A stretch of DNA of 64,000 nucleotides from Candidatus Villigracilis propinquus (GCA_016714565.1 JADKDM010000019.1:56298-120297), one strand, 5' to 3'. Shown: positions 26,887 to 36,107, counted from the first letter of the stretch. Made by a program: numbers and translations. The notes: generated by a model not told the origin, from the letters alone.

Positions 26887-27852
26887 TTCCACTGGCGCCT
26901 CCACCTTCTCTTCCATCTTTCCCATCTTCTCTTCAATGGCGCGGATGGCGGTCAACGGCTGGCTGGCTTTTTTCAATTGAGACTTCAACGAGTCGATGTT
27001 GCGCTTGAGAACAGCCACTTCTAACTCGCCTTCGGCACGGGCCTTCGCAATCGTCTCGCGGCGTTCGTCTTCTATTTTTTCGAGGCGTTTTTCCAACTCA
27101 ACATTTTGTGTTTCGAGCTTGGTGCGTTGCTTTTCCAGCTTCTCACGTTCGCGGGAAGTACGGTTGCGCTCCTTGCGAATGTCATCCAAAAGTTTATCTG
27201 CCCGCAGATCCAGCGGATTAATTTCCGCACGCGCTGATTCAATGATCGGCTGCGGAAGACCAAGCTTCTGCGCGATCAACAAGGCGTTGGACCTGCCCGG
27301 GAGACCCAGAGTCAGCTTGTAGGTAGGGCGAAGCGTTTTAATGTCAAATTCAAGAGAAGCATTCACCACACCTTCTGTGGAATGGGCAAATGTTTTCAGT
27401 TCAGGATAATGCGTGGCAACGAGGGTCATCGCGCCCGTATCCAGCAAGTGCGTGAGGATGGCGCGCGCAATGGCCGCACCTTCCTGCGGGTCTGTGCCCG
27501 AGCCGAGTTCATCGAAGATGACAAGCGAGCGATGATCGATCTGCTTGAGAATGCGGATGATGTTGGTGATGTGTCCGCTGAACGTGGAAAGCGATTGCTC
27601 GATGGATTGCTCATCACCGATATCGGCATAGACCGAATGGAAGCAAGGCAACTCCGAACCGCTCTGCACAGGGATGTGCAAGCCCGACTGAGCCATCAAC
27701 ACTAACAAACCAACGGTCTTCAACGAAACCGTTTTACCACCCGTGTTCGGGCCGGTGATGACGATGGCGCGAGTGCCGGGTGCGGGGTCAACATCAATGG
27801 GCACAACCGTATCTTCGGGGATGAGTGGATGGCGGGCGTGGATTAAATTCAA

Positions 27853-27904
27853 GTCAAAGGTCGAAGGTCGAAGGTCGTCTGACTTTTGACCTTTGACCTT
27901 CGAC
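27853..27904. repeat. Heptanucleotide inverted array inside mutS2
   Basis: GTCAAAG, GTCGAAG, GTCGAAG, GTCGTCT, then GACTTTT, GACCTTT, GACCTTC. The two halves are inverted copies and fold back. In frame within mutS2 just before the RHPLI motif. Confidence 0.8.
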
Positions 27905-28790
27905 AAGCTGTGCAGGATCGGCTCATTCGCACGCAGATCGTCCGCGTATTTTGCCTTCGCGAGGATCAAGTCCATCATGGCGAGGTTTTCAACGCCGTAT
28001 TTCAACTCGCTGGAATGATCTCCCACCAACGCAGAGACCTCTGCAAGGATGCGGCGTTCTTCATCGCGTTCCTTTAATTCCAGTTCGCGCATTTCATTGT
28101 TGAGTTCCACGACAGGCAACGGTTCAACGAACAGAGTCGCACCGCTGGCAGACTGGTCGTGAATGACGGCTTTGATGCTGCCTTTGAATTCGGCGCGCAA
28201 AGGAATCACATACCGTCCATCACGCTGGGTGATGATCGGTTCCTGCAATTTCTTCGCGGACTCGGTCAGGTAGCGCTGCAAGCGAGACATCAACCGTCCG
28301 TGGGCGATCTTGATCTCGCGGCGCAAAGCTCCCAATTTTACGGAAGCAGAATCCAAGACCTCGCCGCGATCGGAGAGGATGCGAGTGATCGCATCCACAA
28401 TGCCGTGGGATTCGGGCAACGCTTCGGCAAGTTTTGCGAGGCGCGGAAATTCATCCGTTTTACGGTCGAATGATTTTTTGATCTCGCGGCATGAGATAAG
28501 CGTGGCTTTAATGTCCAGCAGTTGCTGCGGGTCGAGTACGCCGCTGCGCGCGGCAAGGTCTGCGGCGGGACGAATGTCTCTCGCAGCGCCAACACCAATA
28601 TCATTTACTGCCAATACTTTGCGGGCTTCGGCGGTCTCTGCGAGGCGGGCCTTGGCGAGATCAAACGAGTCCGTGGGTTCGAGGCTGCGTGCCAAACTCA
28701 TCGACGCGGAAAAATCGCAGTAACCTACGAGCCGCTCGAGGATTTTCGGGTATTCGAGTACGTTGAGTGTCTTGCTGTCCATAATGGGAG

Positions 28791-28796
28791 ATTATA
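28791..28796 (-). promoter_or_regulatory. -10 box of mutS2, leaderless context
   Basis: TATAAT on the minus strand ends 8 bases before the ATG at 28782. The -35 region falls into a heptamer array. Confidence 0.6.
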
Positions 28797-28810
28797 CTAG
28801 CTCTCATCTT

Positions 28811-28848
28811 GCTGATAGCTGATAGCTTTCAGCAGTCAGCTATCAGCG
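28811..28848. repeat. Heptanucleotide array GCTGATA
   Basis: GCTGATA, GCTGATA, GCTTTCA, GCAGTCA, GCTATCA between the divergent mutS2 and SDR genes; it can fold on itself (GCTGATAGCTG with CAGCTATCAGC). Confidence 0.75.
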
Positions 28849-28863
28849 TAAAGAGGTACACAC

Positions 28864-29637
28864 ATGAGACTTAAGAATAAAGTAGCGATCATCACAGGTG
28901 CAACATCGGGGATCGGGAAAGCTACCGCGCTTCGTTTCGCGGACGAGGGAGCTGATCTGGTCTTAACGGGCAGACGCTCCAGCTTGGGCAGTGCTGTCGA
29001 AGCAGCATGCAGGCAAAAGGGAGTCCGATGCGTGTTCGTGGAGACGGATCACACAAAGCCAGAAGAATGCCAAAGAGTCGTAGATGTCGCGCTTAAGGAA
29101 TTCAATCGCATTGATATTTTGTTTAATAATGCCGGCATCGTCACCAAAGGGACAGCGGACACCACGCCCGAAGAGGTTTGGCTGGATACGCTGAACATCA
29201 ATGTGACGGCGGTGTGGCGCATGTGCAAGCTGGTGATACCGCAGATGAAAAAGCAGGGCAAAGGCGTGATCGTGAACAACGGCTCGGACTGGTCTGTGGT
29301 GGCGGGGAAGAATGCGTTTCCATACATCATGAGCAAGGGCGCAGTGGGCATGATGACCAAGGCGATGGCGCTGGATTATGCGCGCGAGGGAATCCGCGTG
29401 AATGCAGTTTGCCCGGGCGATACGTTTGTTGATAGATGGATCGAGAAGGGCTATTTTGAAGGCTCCGACCCTGTGACGGTGGAAGAGGCGATCAAAGAAT
29501 CAAGCGAATATATTCCGATGGGACGTTTTGGAAAGCCGGAAGAAATTGCGAACGCGGTTCTGTTTTTGGCTTCGGACGAATCCACTTTTGTGACAGGTCA
29601 TTTACTTTTGGTGGACGGCGGCAATACGGCGCAGTAA
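28864..29637 (+). CDS. SDR-family oxidoreductase
   Basis: 257-residue classical short-chain dehydrogenase/reductase. TGATSGIGKATAL is the cofactor loop, NNAGIV the central strand motif, NGSDWS the catalytic serine region and YIMSKGAVGMM the YxxxK pair; GHLLLVDGGNTAQ is the usual C-terminal end of the glucose-1-dehydrogenase/3-oxoacyl-ACP-reductase-like group. An Arg-Arg after the first strand suggests NADP preference. Substrate unknown. AGAGGTACACAC precedes the ATG. It is followed directly by the poly-G tract. Confidence 0.92.
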   Translation: MRLKNKVAIITGATSGIGKATALRFADEGADLVLTGRRSSLGSAVEAACRQKGVRCVFVETDHTKPEECQRVVDVALKEFNRIDILFNNAGIVTKGTADTTPEEVWLDTLNINVTAVWRMCKLVIPQMKKQGKGVIVNNGSDWSVVAGKNAFPYIMSKGAVGMMTKAMALDYAREGIRVNAVCPGDTFVDRWIEKGYFEGSDPVTVEEAIKESSEYIPMGRFGKPEEIANAVLFLASDESTFVTGHLLLVDGGNTAQ

Positions 29638-29660
29638 AGATATAATCCAGCAATTCTTTA

Positions 29661-29803
29661 TTGGGGGTGGGCAGGGGAAAGGGTTTTTTTCCCCCCCCTT
29701 TTGTTGGGGGGGGGTTGGGGGGGGGGGGGGGGCCCCCCCCCCCCCGGGGGGGGGGGTGGGGGGGGGAAAAGGGGGGGGGGGGGGGGGGGGGGGGGGGAAA
29801 AAA
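29661..29803. other. Poly-G/poly-C low-complexity tract, probable sequencing or assembly artefact
   Basis: About 140 bases of almost pure G and C runs with a few A/T interruptions, unlike anything else in the window. All open frames through it are Gly or Pro runs and should be ignored. The following gene begins in damaged sequence. Confidence 0.8.
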
Positions 29804-29893
29804 CGTGGAAGGGCCGTTACGGATTGCTGCTCCATGCAATTTGACAGGACACAGAAAGCCTTCAAACGTTGGAAGGACAAGAACTTAGTTGAA

Positions 29894-30550
29894 ATGAGCG
29901 TAGTAAGAGTGATGAGGATAGCGCTGACCACCGGCTCCCCATTTTTAGGTTTGGTGGATTGGGTGAAGCACAACCAGAGCAAACTTCGCGCCAATTGGTA
30001 CATCGCGTCCATTGCGCCTTCGTACCTGCTCGCCAAGAATGGAATTATCGACTGGCAGGACTGGGGACAGAAGTTGATGATCGAAAGCCTCGGCTACATC
30101 AAGGATGCCAATCCTGAAATCGTCAAGCACGCCTCTGAGTGGACTGTGGAACACAACCTGTGGAAAAAACGCCGCGAGGATGTGGTGGCGCGTCTCGTCA
30201 ATCATCGAGAAGATGGAGCGAAGGTGTACATCGCCAGCAGCGTGGTGGAGCCGTTCATTGAGCCGTTCGCGCAGCGCATTGGCGCGCAGACCATCGGCAC
30301 ACCCGTAAAGATCGAGAACGGACGATTGCAAATGGTCAGCGAGTTGATGAAGGATGAGAAGAAGATCGAGCAGGTACTCAGCCGTCTCGGTGTAGACCGT
30401 GTGGATGTTGCCTACGGCGACACGATCCTGGATGTCCCTTTGCTGGAACATGCCGATCATCCTGTGGCGGTCTATCCCGATGCGAAGTTAAAGAAGATCG
30501 CATTGGATAAAGGCTGGGAAATCATCGGCGATACGCCGAAGTATGGGTAG
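29894..30550 (+). CDS. HAD-superfamily phosphatase (HAD-IB type), 5' end corrupted
   Basis: About 218 residues can be read. The C-terminal half is clearly HAD: YIASSVVEPFIEPFAQ (motif II serine region), then AYGDTILDVPLLEHADHP (motif IV, GDxxxD) and VYPDAKLKKIALDKGWEII as in SerB-like HAD-IB enzymes. The usual opening DxxGTLTTG is not intact: LTTGSPFLGLVDWVKHN is present but the bases before it read VVRVMRIA in this frame, with fragments of the expected S-D sequence in another frame. This degradation starts at the poly-G tract, so the true start and motif I are probably lost to bad sequence. Substrate unknown. Confidence 0.7.
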   Translation: MSVVRVMRIALTTGSPFLGLVDWVKHNQSKLRANWYIASIAPSYLLAKNGIIDWQDWGQKLMIESLGYIKDANPEIVKHASEWTVEHNLWKKRREDVVARLVNHREDGAKVYIASSVVEPFIEPFAQRIGAQTIGTPVKIENGRLQMVSELMKDEKKIEQVLSRLGVDRVDVAYGDTILDVPLLEHADHPVAVYPDAKLKKIALDKGWEIIGDTPKYG

Positions 30551-30560
30551 TAATTATTCT

Positions 30561-30673
30561 GTCATTGCGAGGGCGGTGCTCTTCCGCCCGAAGCAATCTC
30601 CTGCAACATTGGCGATTCCACTTCAGGAGGAGATTGCTTCGTCGGGAAGAGCAAGGGCCCTCCTCGCAACGAC
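30561..30673. repeat. REP-like paired inverted repeat
   Basis: Outer arms GTCATTGCGAGG...AAGCAATCTCC and GGAGATTGCTTCG...CCTCGCAACGAC around a 27-base centre, between the HAD and budA genes. Confidence 0.85.
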
Positions 30674-30685
30674 ATAGGAGACAAA

Positions 30686-31429
30686 ATGGAACGAACAACC
30701 TTACGCAGAATACGAAAACGAAAAGCAGATAATAAAGTGTATCTGTGCGCGCCAGTCAATTCACTGGTGGAAGGGATCTACGAGCAGAACATTCCCTTCT
30801 ACGAGATCAAAAAGCACGGGGATTTTGGCCTCGGCACTTTCAACGATCTTGATGGCGAAATGATGATGGTGGATGGGAACATCTTCCGCGTGGGTTCGGA
30901 CGGCAAGGTGAATCAAATTACAGATGAAGATATTTGTACGCCGTTCGCCTGCGTCACAAACTTTCAGCCAGCCACCGAAGAGACCCTTGAGAAGGAATTA
31001 TCCTACGTTGATTTCCTCAAATGGATGGTTGAACAGATGCCCTCGCCGAACATCTTCTACGCCTTTCGCATCACGGGCGAATTTGGCTACGTCAAAACCC
31101 GCTCGGTGCCCAAGCAGGAGAATTACCGTCCGCTGGTGGAAGTGGCGAAGGAACAGCCAACTTTTGAGTTCAACAATGTGAGCGGCATGATGGTCGGGTT
31201 TTACACGCCCGCATTCATGGCGTCCCTGAGTGTGCCCGGCGTACATCTGCATTTTCTCACCGACGACAAATCCAGCGGTGGACATTTGCTGGAGTGCCGT
31301 CCGCGCAATGTGAAAGTGGAAATGCAATATCTCTATACTGTGGAATTATCGCTCCCGTCCAACCTTGATTACCTCACCTGGGACTTCCAGCGCGACATCG
31401 GCAAGGACTTGGATAAGGCTGAGAAGTAA
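30686..31429 (+). CDS. budA: Alpha-acetolactate decarboxylase
   Basis: Converts acetolactate to acetoin, diverting pyruvate to a neutral product. 247 residues. The zinc-binding histidines are seen in VHLHFLTDDKSSGGHLLEC; EGIYEQNIPFYEIKKHGDFG and GEFGYVKTRSV match the family core, and YAFRITGEF precedes the glutamate ligand region. The length fits. No acetolactate synthase or butanediol dehydrogenase is adjacent. AGGAGACAAA precedes the ATG, and the gene follows a REP-like element, so it is probably transcribed on its own. Confidence 0.93.
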   Translation: MERTTLRRIRKRKADNKVYLCAPVNSLVEGIYEQNIPFYEIKKHGDFGLGTFNDLDGEMMMVDGNIFRVGSDGKVNQITDEDICTPFACVTNFQPATEETLEKELSYVDFLKWMVEQMPSPNIFYAFRITGEFGYVKTRSVPKQENYRPLVEVAKEQPTFEFNNVSGMMVGFYTPAFMASLSVPGVHLHFLTDDKSSGGHLLECRPRNVKVEMQYLYTVELSLPSNLDYLTWDFQRDIGKDLDKAEK

Positions 31430-31492
31430 AACAGCACTTTCTTCTGTATAATCAGTCCATCGTCAATTTACAACTAAAGAGAGAGGTGACCC

Positions 31493-32692
31493 ATGACATT
31501 CCAGCTTGTGTACTATTCCCAGCAGGACCCGCAATGGAAACAAGACATCCTCGGCTTCGGTGACCCCGGAGATACCATCGGCTATGTCGGTTGCGCGCTG
31601 ACGAGCGTGGCCATGCTCCTCAGCGGACATGGATACGTTGAAACCCCCAAGACTCTCAATAAAAAATTGCAAGCTGTAGGCGGATTCGCCAGCGCTGCCA
31701 TCCGCTGGGGATCGGTCAGCCAGGTCTATTCACAGATCAGCCTCAAAAGCAGCATCTCCTGCAACAACGCAGACGCCCCCCTCGGACTGATCGACGCCTC
31801 CATCGCCGCAGGTCAGCCCGTCATCGTCATGATCGACAACAACCCCGCCGCAGACCTGTGGACTCACTGGGTGCTCCTCTATGCCAAAGAGGGCAACGAC
31901 TACCTCATGCTCGACCCCTATCCCTACCAAACCGATGTCAACAAAAAGACCTATTTCATGCCGCGCTATAGCAAGGGCAACACATTGCAGCGCACCATCC
32001 TGCATGTCATTATTTATGAATGTTTCACCGCTGGAGGAGGGATCGCCACACCTGCTGGGTCCTCCACTTCGGGTTCATCCTCATCAACTGGAACGCCGCA
32101 GACTCCGCCGATAACTGTTCCTGTTACGAGTGGCAGATCCACCGCCCGAGTCAAAGCGGACGTTGCCTGGGGCTTGAACATCCGCTCGACGATTGATACA
32201 TCCAGCATGGCGAACGTGGTCGCATCCGTTCCCGCGGGAACAGAACTCACGCTCATGGAAGATGACGGCGTCTCGAAGATCGGCGCGGTTAACCAGTGGG
32301 TACGGGTCCGCGACGCGCAGGGACGTGAAGGCTTCGCCGCCGCATGGTATCTGGAAAAAGGCAAAATCGTGGCACCTGCTCCAGCACCTGCACCAACTCC
32401 AGGTCCGGTAAACGAGGCGCCTGCTTCCACAACATCCACACCGGCACCCGTATCTGCACCCGAAGTCCAAAGGATAAGCGTCATCGTCAAATCAGCGGGA
32501 GCAAAAGTGTACAAAACCGCATCCGTAAAAAGTGAAGTGCTGTCAAAGGAAAAAAGCGGCGCGCGCCTTGTGGTCGTCGAAGCTGCCAGCGCCGCCGAAG
32601 CCAAGATCGGCAAAGCAGGCAAATGGCTGACCGTAAAAGGCACGAACAACAAACGCGGCTATGTGGATGGTGGTTTGGTGAAAAAAGGGTAA
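31493..32692 (+). CDS. C39-like peptidase fold with two SH3-like domains
   Basis: 399 residues. Residues about 1-180 resemble the papain-like C39 peptidase fold: Cys in YVGCALTSVAMLL, His in LWTHWVLLYAKE and Asp in LMLDPYPYQ give a possible Cys-His-Asp triad. Then a Ser/Gly/Thr/Pro linker, an SH3 domain (about 220-285, WGLNIRSTIDTSSMANVV, GFAAAWYL), an Ala/Pro/Thr linker and a second SH3-like domain (about 320-397). SH3 domains suggest wall binding, but no signal peptide is visible at the N-terminus, so export is unclear. A TATAAT at 31447 and GAGAGGTGACCC before the ATG support the start. Confidence 0.8.
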   Translation: MTFQLVYYSQQDPQWKQDILGFGDPGDTIGYVGCALTSVAMLLSGHGYVETPKTLNKKLQAVGGFASAAIRWGSVSQVYSQISLKSSISCNNADAPLGLIDASIAAGQPVIVMIDNNPAADLWTHWVLLYAKEGNDYLMLDPYPYQTDVNKKTYFMPRYSKGNTLQRTILHVIIYECFTAGGGIATPAGSSTSGSSSSTGTPQTPPITVPVTSGRSTARVKADVAWGLNIRSTIDTSSMANVVASVPAGTELTLMEDDGVSKIGAVNQWVRVRDAQGREGFAAAWYLEKGKIVAPAPAPAPTPGPVNEAPASTTSTPAPVSAPEVQRISVIVKSAGAKVYKTASVKSEVLSKEKSGARLVVVEAASAAEAKIGKAGKWLTVKGTNNKRGYVDGGLVKKG

Positions 32693-32703
32693 TCGCCTTT
32701 GGT

Positions 32704-32791
32704 GTCACCCTGAAGGAGCGTGACCTTCGCGACTGAAGGGTCTCTTATACTGTGTAGAGATGCTTCGGGGAAGAGCACCCCTCAGCATGAC
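32704..32791. repeat. Inverted repeat of the GTCATGCTGAG type
   Basis: GTCACCCTGAAGGAG...GGGTCTCT faces AGAGATGCTTCGGGG...CCCCTCAGCATGAC. Same architecture as the REP-like family, different arm sequence. Lies between convergent genes. Confidence 0.65.
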
Positions 32792-32796
32792 ATAAA

Positions 32797-33885
32797 TTAA
32801 TTGGTAATTGAATTCAACGCCGTCACGAAGACATCCGCCATCTTTTGGATGTTGATCTCTTCCGAAACGATCCGAAACGATTCTTCCCCCATTCGTCTTA
32901 AACGCGCTATGTCAGATAGCGCGTTTTTCATTGTAGCAAGCAGCGCGCCATAATCTTCGGGTGGAATTTGCCAGCCATTTTTTTCGCGCACGAGATCATC
33001 CTGCGTACCGTCGCCTTTCGCCACGATAACAGGCAAGCCATAACTCATCGCTTCCTGCACAGCCAGCCCGCCCGTACCCGGCAAAACAAAAAGATCAGCC
33101 TGCGCGAAATACGGTTTCAACTCCGCGCCATGCTTCGCGCCGATAAACTCCGCCGAGGGATAAACCTCCTTTGCAAACGCCTCAAGCACCGCACGCTCCG
33201 GCCCATCGCCCACAATAATCAACCGTGGATTCGTCCCCAACTCAGCACAAGCCCGCAGCAAAGAATCGATTCGTTTACGAGTTTGCAATCTTCCTACAAA
33301 CAAGAGCGTGGGTCGAAGGTCGAAGGTCGAAGGTCGGGCGGGCATGGAAAACTCTGGAACTGGCGAAACGGAATTATGCGCCACAAAAATCTTTTCACGC
33401 GGGAAACCAAGCGCGGCATATTCCTCCGCGCCGCGTTGACTGTACGAAAGCATGGCATCGAATTGATTGATGAATCTTTCCCTCATCCCAACCCTTCTCC
33501 CAAAGGGAGAAGGACTTTTTGCTCCCAATCCCCAGCCGATGACTTTGCGTCTGCGGGCGTGCATCCACTTTACAGCGGACGGTGTCGCCAAATATCGCGG
33601 GTTGGCTTCCACGATCAAAGCATCGGGATTGGTTTCTTCGAGCCAGTTAATAAATCCCTGCTGATGGCAAAGATAAAACATCCCGCCGAACAAATGAATA
33701 TTTTTTGCTTCTGTAAGTTTCGCAACTTCGGTCTTTCCGCTCGCGATCATCTCCACGGCACGCGGCATCCCTGCAAAGAGATTCATCCCGCCTTCGCATT
33801 GCCCCGCCAACAAATCAAAGAACGGGACACGGTAACTCGGCAGCACACGCTGCTGCAAACCAAGCTTGCCTGAAAATTTACTCAT
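32797..33885 (-). CDS. Glycosyltransferase family 4 protein
   Basis: 362 residues, GT-B fold. The C-terminal donor-binding half is clear: TLLFVGRLQTRKRIDSLLRA, LIIVGDGPERAVLEAF, PYFAQADLFVLPGTGGLAVQEAMSYGLPVIV (the E-x7-E type region). The N-terminal acceptor half is less typical. Two dispersed sequences are read in frame: the 7-bp array at 33312-33339 (RPSTFDLRP) and SPSPFGRRVGMRERF from a CCCTCATCCCAACCCTTCTCC-type stretch near 33480. Transfers a sugar to lipid, protein or polysaccharide; acceptor unknown. Stands with a SnoaL-like gene and a second glycosyltransferase in a probable operon. Confidence 0.87.
   Translation of the reverse strand: MSKFSGKLGLQQRVLPSYRVPFFDLLAGQCEGGMNLFAGMPRAVEMIASGKTEVAKLTEAKNIHLFGGMFYLCHQQGFINWLEETNPDALIVEANPRYLATPSAVKWMHARRRKVIGWGLGAKSPSPFGRRVGMRERFINQFDAMLSYSQRGAEEYAALGFPREKIFVAHNSVSPVPEFSMPARPSTFDLRPTLLFVGRLQTRKRIDSLLRACAELGTNPRLIIVGDGPERAVLEAFAKEVYPSAEFIGAKHGAELKPYFAQADLFVLPGTGGLAVQEAMSYGLPVIVAKGDGTQDDLVREKNGWQIPPEDYGALLATMKNALSDIARLRRMGEESFRIVSEEINIQKMADVFVTALNSITN
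33312..33339. repeat. Heptanucleotide array inside glycosyltransferase gene
   Basis: GTCGAAG three times plus GTCGGGC, read in frame on the opposite strand as a Pro/Ser/Thr/Phe/Asp segment in the interdomain region. Confidence 0.8.
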
Positions 33886-33893
33886 CAATTTCC

Positions 33894-34316
33894 CTACGCC
33901 TGCACATGCGGCGCGGAATATGCTGGCGATTTATGCACATGCACAACTTTCCAGTCTCCGTCCAGCTTCACCATCACACGGCTTTCGTTGTGCGCGGCGA
34001 CCTTCACGCCTTCAGGCAACGCCGTGCTGATGAGCAAGGTGTAACTTGCAATGGCCGTGTCACCATATCGCTGGATCAGTAAATTCGAGAGATCGAAGCG
34101 CGTCTTCCCTTTTTCCGCCGCGCCAAAGACCGAACCGCGCTCAGCGTTGGATGTCATCATAAATTCGTGGAAGGGCAAGCCGTCCAACCGCTGTGGCGTG
34201 ACCCACCACTCGTACAGAGTCAAATCCTCCGCCGTGGTTTCATGATACGACGCGATGTCATTACTCATGATGCCTTGCAAATGTTTCAACAAAAATTCGT
34301 AGACTTCTTTATCCAT
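33894..34316 (-). CDS. SnoaL/NTF2-like protein
   Basis: 140 residues of the cone-shaped NTF2-like fold: EFLLKHLQGIMSNDIASYHE opens helix 1-2, then YEWWVTPQRLDGLPFHEF, strand-rich AIASYTLLISTAL and the end SRVMVKLDGDWKVVHVHKSP, typical of DUF4440/calcium-calmodulin kinase association-type domains. No catalytic assignment. ATG 34316 with GGAGATGAAATT is preferred over the longer frame. It lies between two glycosyltransferase genes with short gaps. Confidence 0.82.
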   Translation of the reverse strand: MDKEVYEFLLKHLQGIMSNDIASYHETTAEDLTLYEWWVTPQRLDGLPFHEFMMTSNAERGSVFGAAEKGKTRFDLSNLLIQRYGDTAIASYTLLISTALPEGVKVAAHNESRVMVKLDGDWKVVHVHKSPAYSAPHVQA

Positions 34317-34336
34317 AATTTCATCTCCAAAATTGT

Positions 34337-34374
34337 GACGACAGACGATAGACAACGGACGACGGTCAATCGTC
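34337..34374. repeat. Heptanucleotide array containing a stop codon
   Basis: GACGACA, GACGATA, GACAACG, GACGACG, GTCAATC. The TGA stop of the 34366-35370 gene (read on the minus strand) lies in the last unit. Confidence 0.75.
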
Positions 34375-35370
34375 TAATAGCACCATAAGATAGGATTCGA
34401 CCATTTGATCGAGGCCGAACTCCGCTTCGGCGCGCTTCCTTGCCGCCGCCCGAAATTGATTCTGTTTCTCAAGCACTTGCCCCGCTGACTGAGCCAGCGT
34501 GGAAATATCAGGCGTTTCCAACTTCCACGGGTTCGCACCGTATGGGACGATGCAACCGGTATCATCCGAGACCAATTCTTTCAGCGCGCCGCTATCAAAC
34601 CCAATGACGGGTAGTCCGCAAGCCAGCGCTTCAATGACTGAATTCGGGCAGGGTGGGTTGACCTCGGCACAGTACATCAAGTGAGAGGAACGTGCCAGTT
34701 TTGGAATTTCCGCGCGCGGGACGGTTCCAAGAAATTTCACAGGGACCTTGCTTTGTAATTTCTGTTTCGTAGCATCATCTACCGTCCCCGCCACGACAAC
34801 TTCCATTGGATATTTTGCAGATAATGTTTCCGCCACGGAGACCGCGTGATATAAGCCAGAATTCAATCCACGGGCCAGGCTGCCTTCAAGCAGCAACATA
34901 CGATAGACATCGGTTGGGCGTTCGCTTTCGCCTTCGGGAGTGTAGGTATTCAAGTCCACGCCGTTGATGATGACCGCGGCGGGCGCTTTCGCCACGCCGT
35001 ACCAATCCTCCCACCACTTGCGGATGAATTGACTTTGATAGATGACCCTGTCCGCAAAACGGGAGCGGATGAACGAGAGCATAAAATTCCCATACTCGGC
35101 GCGGACGCTGTACTTCACGCCAGACCATTTCACGCGCTGCACCCAGTTAACGCCGTCCAATCTTTGGACGACGCGAATGCCCCGTCGGCGAGCCCTGTTC
35201 AGGTCAGGCAGGAAGCGAGTGCCTGCGATGACGAGAACTGCATCAGACTTGGCAGAAAGATCATAAGTCACATCAATGCCGCGGGTGGTTAATCCCTGTT
35301 CAAATTTCAAACGGAAAGACGCCATACCACCAGTCCCCTGCACAAAAGGCGTGATACAAATACGAGTCAT
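34366..35370 (-). CDS. Glycosyltransferase family 4 protein
   Basis: 334 residues, GT-B fold. N-terminal half: TPFVQGTGGMASFRLKFEQG, VIYQSQFIRKWWEDWYG and IINGVDLNTYTPEG (the usual loop before the donor domain). C-terminal half: PVKFLGTVPRAEIPKLARSS and NPPCPNSVIEALACGLPVIGFDSGALKELV, the conserved nucleotide-sugar binding region. Substrates unknown; surface polysaccharide or glycolipid synthesis is likely. TATAAT ends 6 bases before the ATG, so the transcript is probably leaderless and heads the three-gene set running down to 32797. Confidence 0.9.
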   Translation of the reverse strand: MTRICITPFVQGTGGMASFRLKFEQGLTTRGIDVTYDLSAKSDAVLVIAGTRFLPDLNRARRRGIRVVQRLDGVNWVQRVKWSGVKYSVRAEYGNFMLSFIRSRFADRVIYQSQFIRKWWEDWYGVAKAPAAVIINGVDLNTYTPEGESERPTDVYRMLLLEGSLARGLNSGLYHAVSVAETLSAKYPMEVVVAGTVDDATKQKLQSKVPVKFLGTVPRAEIPKLARSSHLMYCAEVNPPCPNSVIEALACGLPVIGFDSGALKELVSDDTGCIVPYGANPWKLETPDISTLAQSAGQVLEKQNQFRAAARKRAEAEFGLDQMVESYLMVLLDD

Positions 35371-35376
35371 ATTGAA

Positions 35377-35382
35377 ATTATA
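35377..35382 (-). promoter_or_regulatory. -10 box of the 34366-35370 glycosyltransferase gene
   Basis: TATAAT on the minus strand ending 6 bases before the ATG at 35370. Confidence 0.55.
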
Positions 35383-35392
35383 ACGTCCAAAC

Positions 35393-35425
35393 AGGTGACA
35401 GCCACTTTGAAAGTGACTGTCACCT
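35393..35425. repeat. GGTGACAGTCACTT palindrome, copy 1
   Basis: AGGTGACAGCCACTTTG followed by AAAGTGACTGTCACCT; one mismatch to the other two copies (40377, 61897). Confidence 0.85.
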
Positions 35426-35471
35426 AAATTATGGTATCCTTGCTTTACACCATTTAGGGAGCTTTTATTTC

Positions 35472-36107
35472 ATGTACATAGCCATCGAAGGGGTAATCGG
35501 CGTAGGCAAGACCACGCTGGCCCGTCTTCTACAACCATCATTCGAAGCCGAAGTGCTGCTTGAAATCTTTGAAGAGAATCCGTTCCTTTCTGATTTTTAC
35601 GCAGACCGCGCAAGATATGCCTTTCAAACCCAAATCTTTTTTTTGCTCAGCCGCTATCATCAACAAAATAATAATGTCCCGAAAATTCTTGCAGACAATA
35701 AAAGCCTGATCGCCGATTACACTTTTGCCAAAGATGCGCTCTTTGCGGGCATTAACTTGAAAGGCGACGAGCTGGGCATGTATCACAAAGTACATGAAGC
35801 GCTCGGAGAAAAGATCCCCAAGCCCGACCTGCTGGTTTATTTGCAAGCCAGCACCGATACGCTCATGAACCGCATCGCCTTTCGCGACCGATCGTATGAA
35901 AGACAAATGGAACGCAGCTATATCAATGAACTCAACCAGGCCTATGAAGATTTTTTTTCATTGCCATTTGACCACACCCCCGTCCTGAAGATCAACACGA
36001 ACGAACTGGACATCATCCACAACACGGAGCACCTCAAGCTGATCGAAAACCGCATCCGCGAAACCTTGAATCTGCATCCGTTTCAACCTAGTTTGCCGTT
36101 AGAATAG
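35472..36107 (+). CDS. Deoxynucleoside kinase family protein
   Basis: 211 residues. Salvages deoxynucleosides by phosphorylation with ATP. P-loop EGVIGVGKTTLARLL at residues 6-20, ENPFLSDFYAD as substrate-binding region, YTFAKDALFAG corresponding to the DRS-type motif, and the LID-like RDRSYERQM with arginines. This is the dCK/dGK-dNK family. A paralogue with the DRS motif intact lies at 38400-39065. Followed 10 bases later by a nucleotidyltransferase-like gene, so probably cotranscribed. Specificity cannot be read from sequence. Confidence 0.92.
   Translation: MYIAIEGVIGVGKTTLARLLQPSFEAEVLLEIFEENPFLSDFYADRARYAFQTQIFFLLSRYHQQNNNVPKILADNKSLIADYTFAKDALFAGINLKGDELGMYHKVHEALGEKIPKPDLLVYLQASTDTLMNRIAFRDRSYERQMERSYINELNQAYEDFFSLPFDHTPVLKINTNELDIIHNTEHLKLIENRIRETLNLHPFQPSLPLE

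Larger units (their letters stand above)
26367..28782 (-). pseudogene. mutS2: MutS2 endonuclease, frameshifted before the Smr domain
   Basis: Two overlapping readings make one MutS2 of about 800 residues. The first (28782-26563) has the MutS core/lever, Walker A GPNTGGKTVSLKTVGL, STFSGHITN, Walker B LVIFDELGSGTDPQEGA and a long coiled-coil (REREKLEKQRTKLETQNVEL). The second (26687-26367) is the Smr nuclease domain (MEVDLRGLMAEDALDKM, RIIHGKGTGKLR). The frame changes by +1 between about 26700 and 26640, where a four-unit 7-bp array (26628-26655) lies. MutS2 suppresses homologous recombination and rescues collided ribosomes. TATAAT ends 8 bases before the ATG. Sequencing error or repeat-unit change are both possible causes. 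Confidence 0.9.

Noticed and set aside
29492..29888. Gly- and Pro-rich open frames through the poly-G tract
   Set aside because: Products of homopolymer sequence, not proteins.
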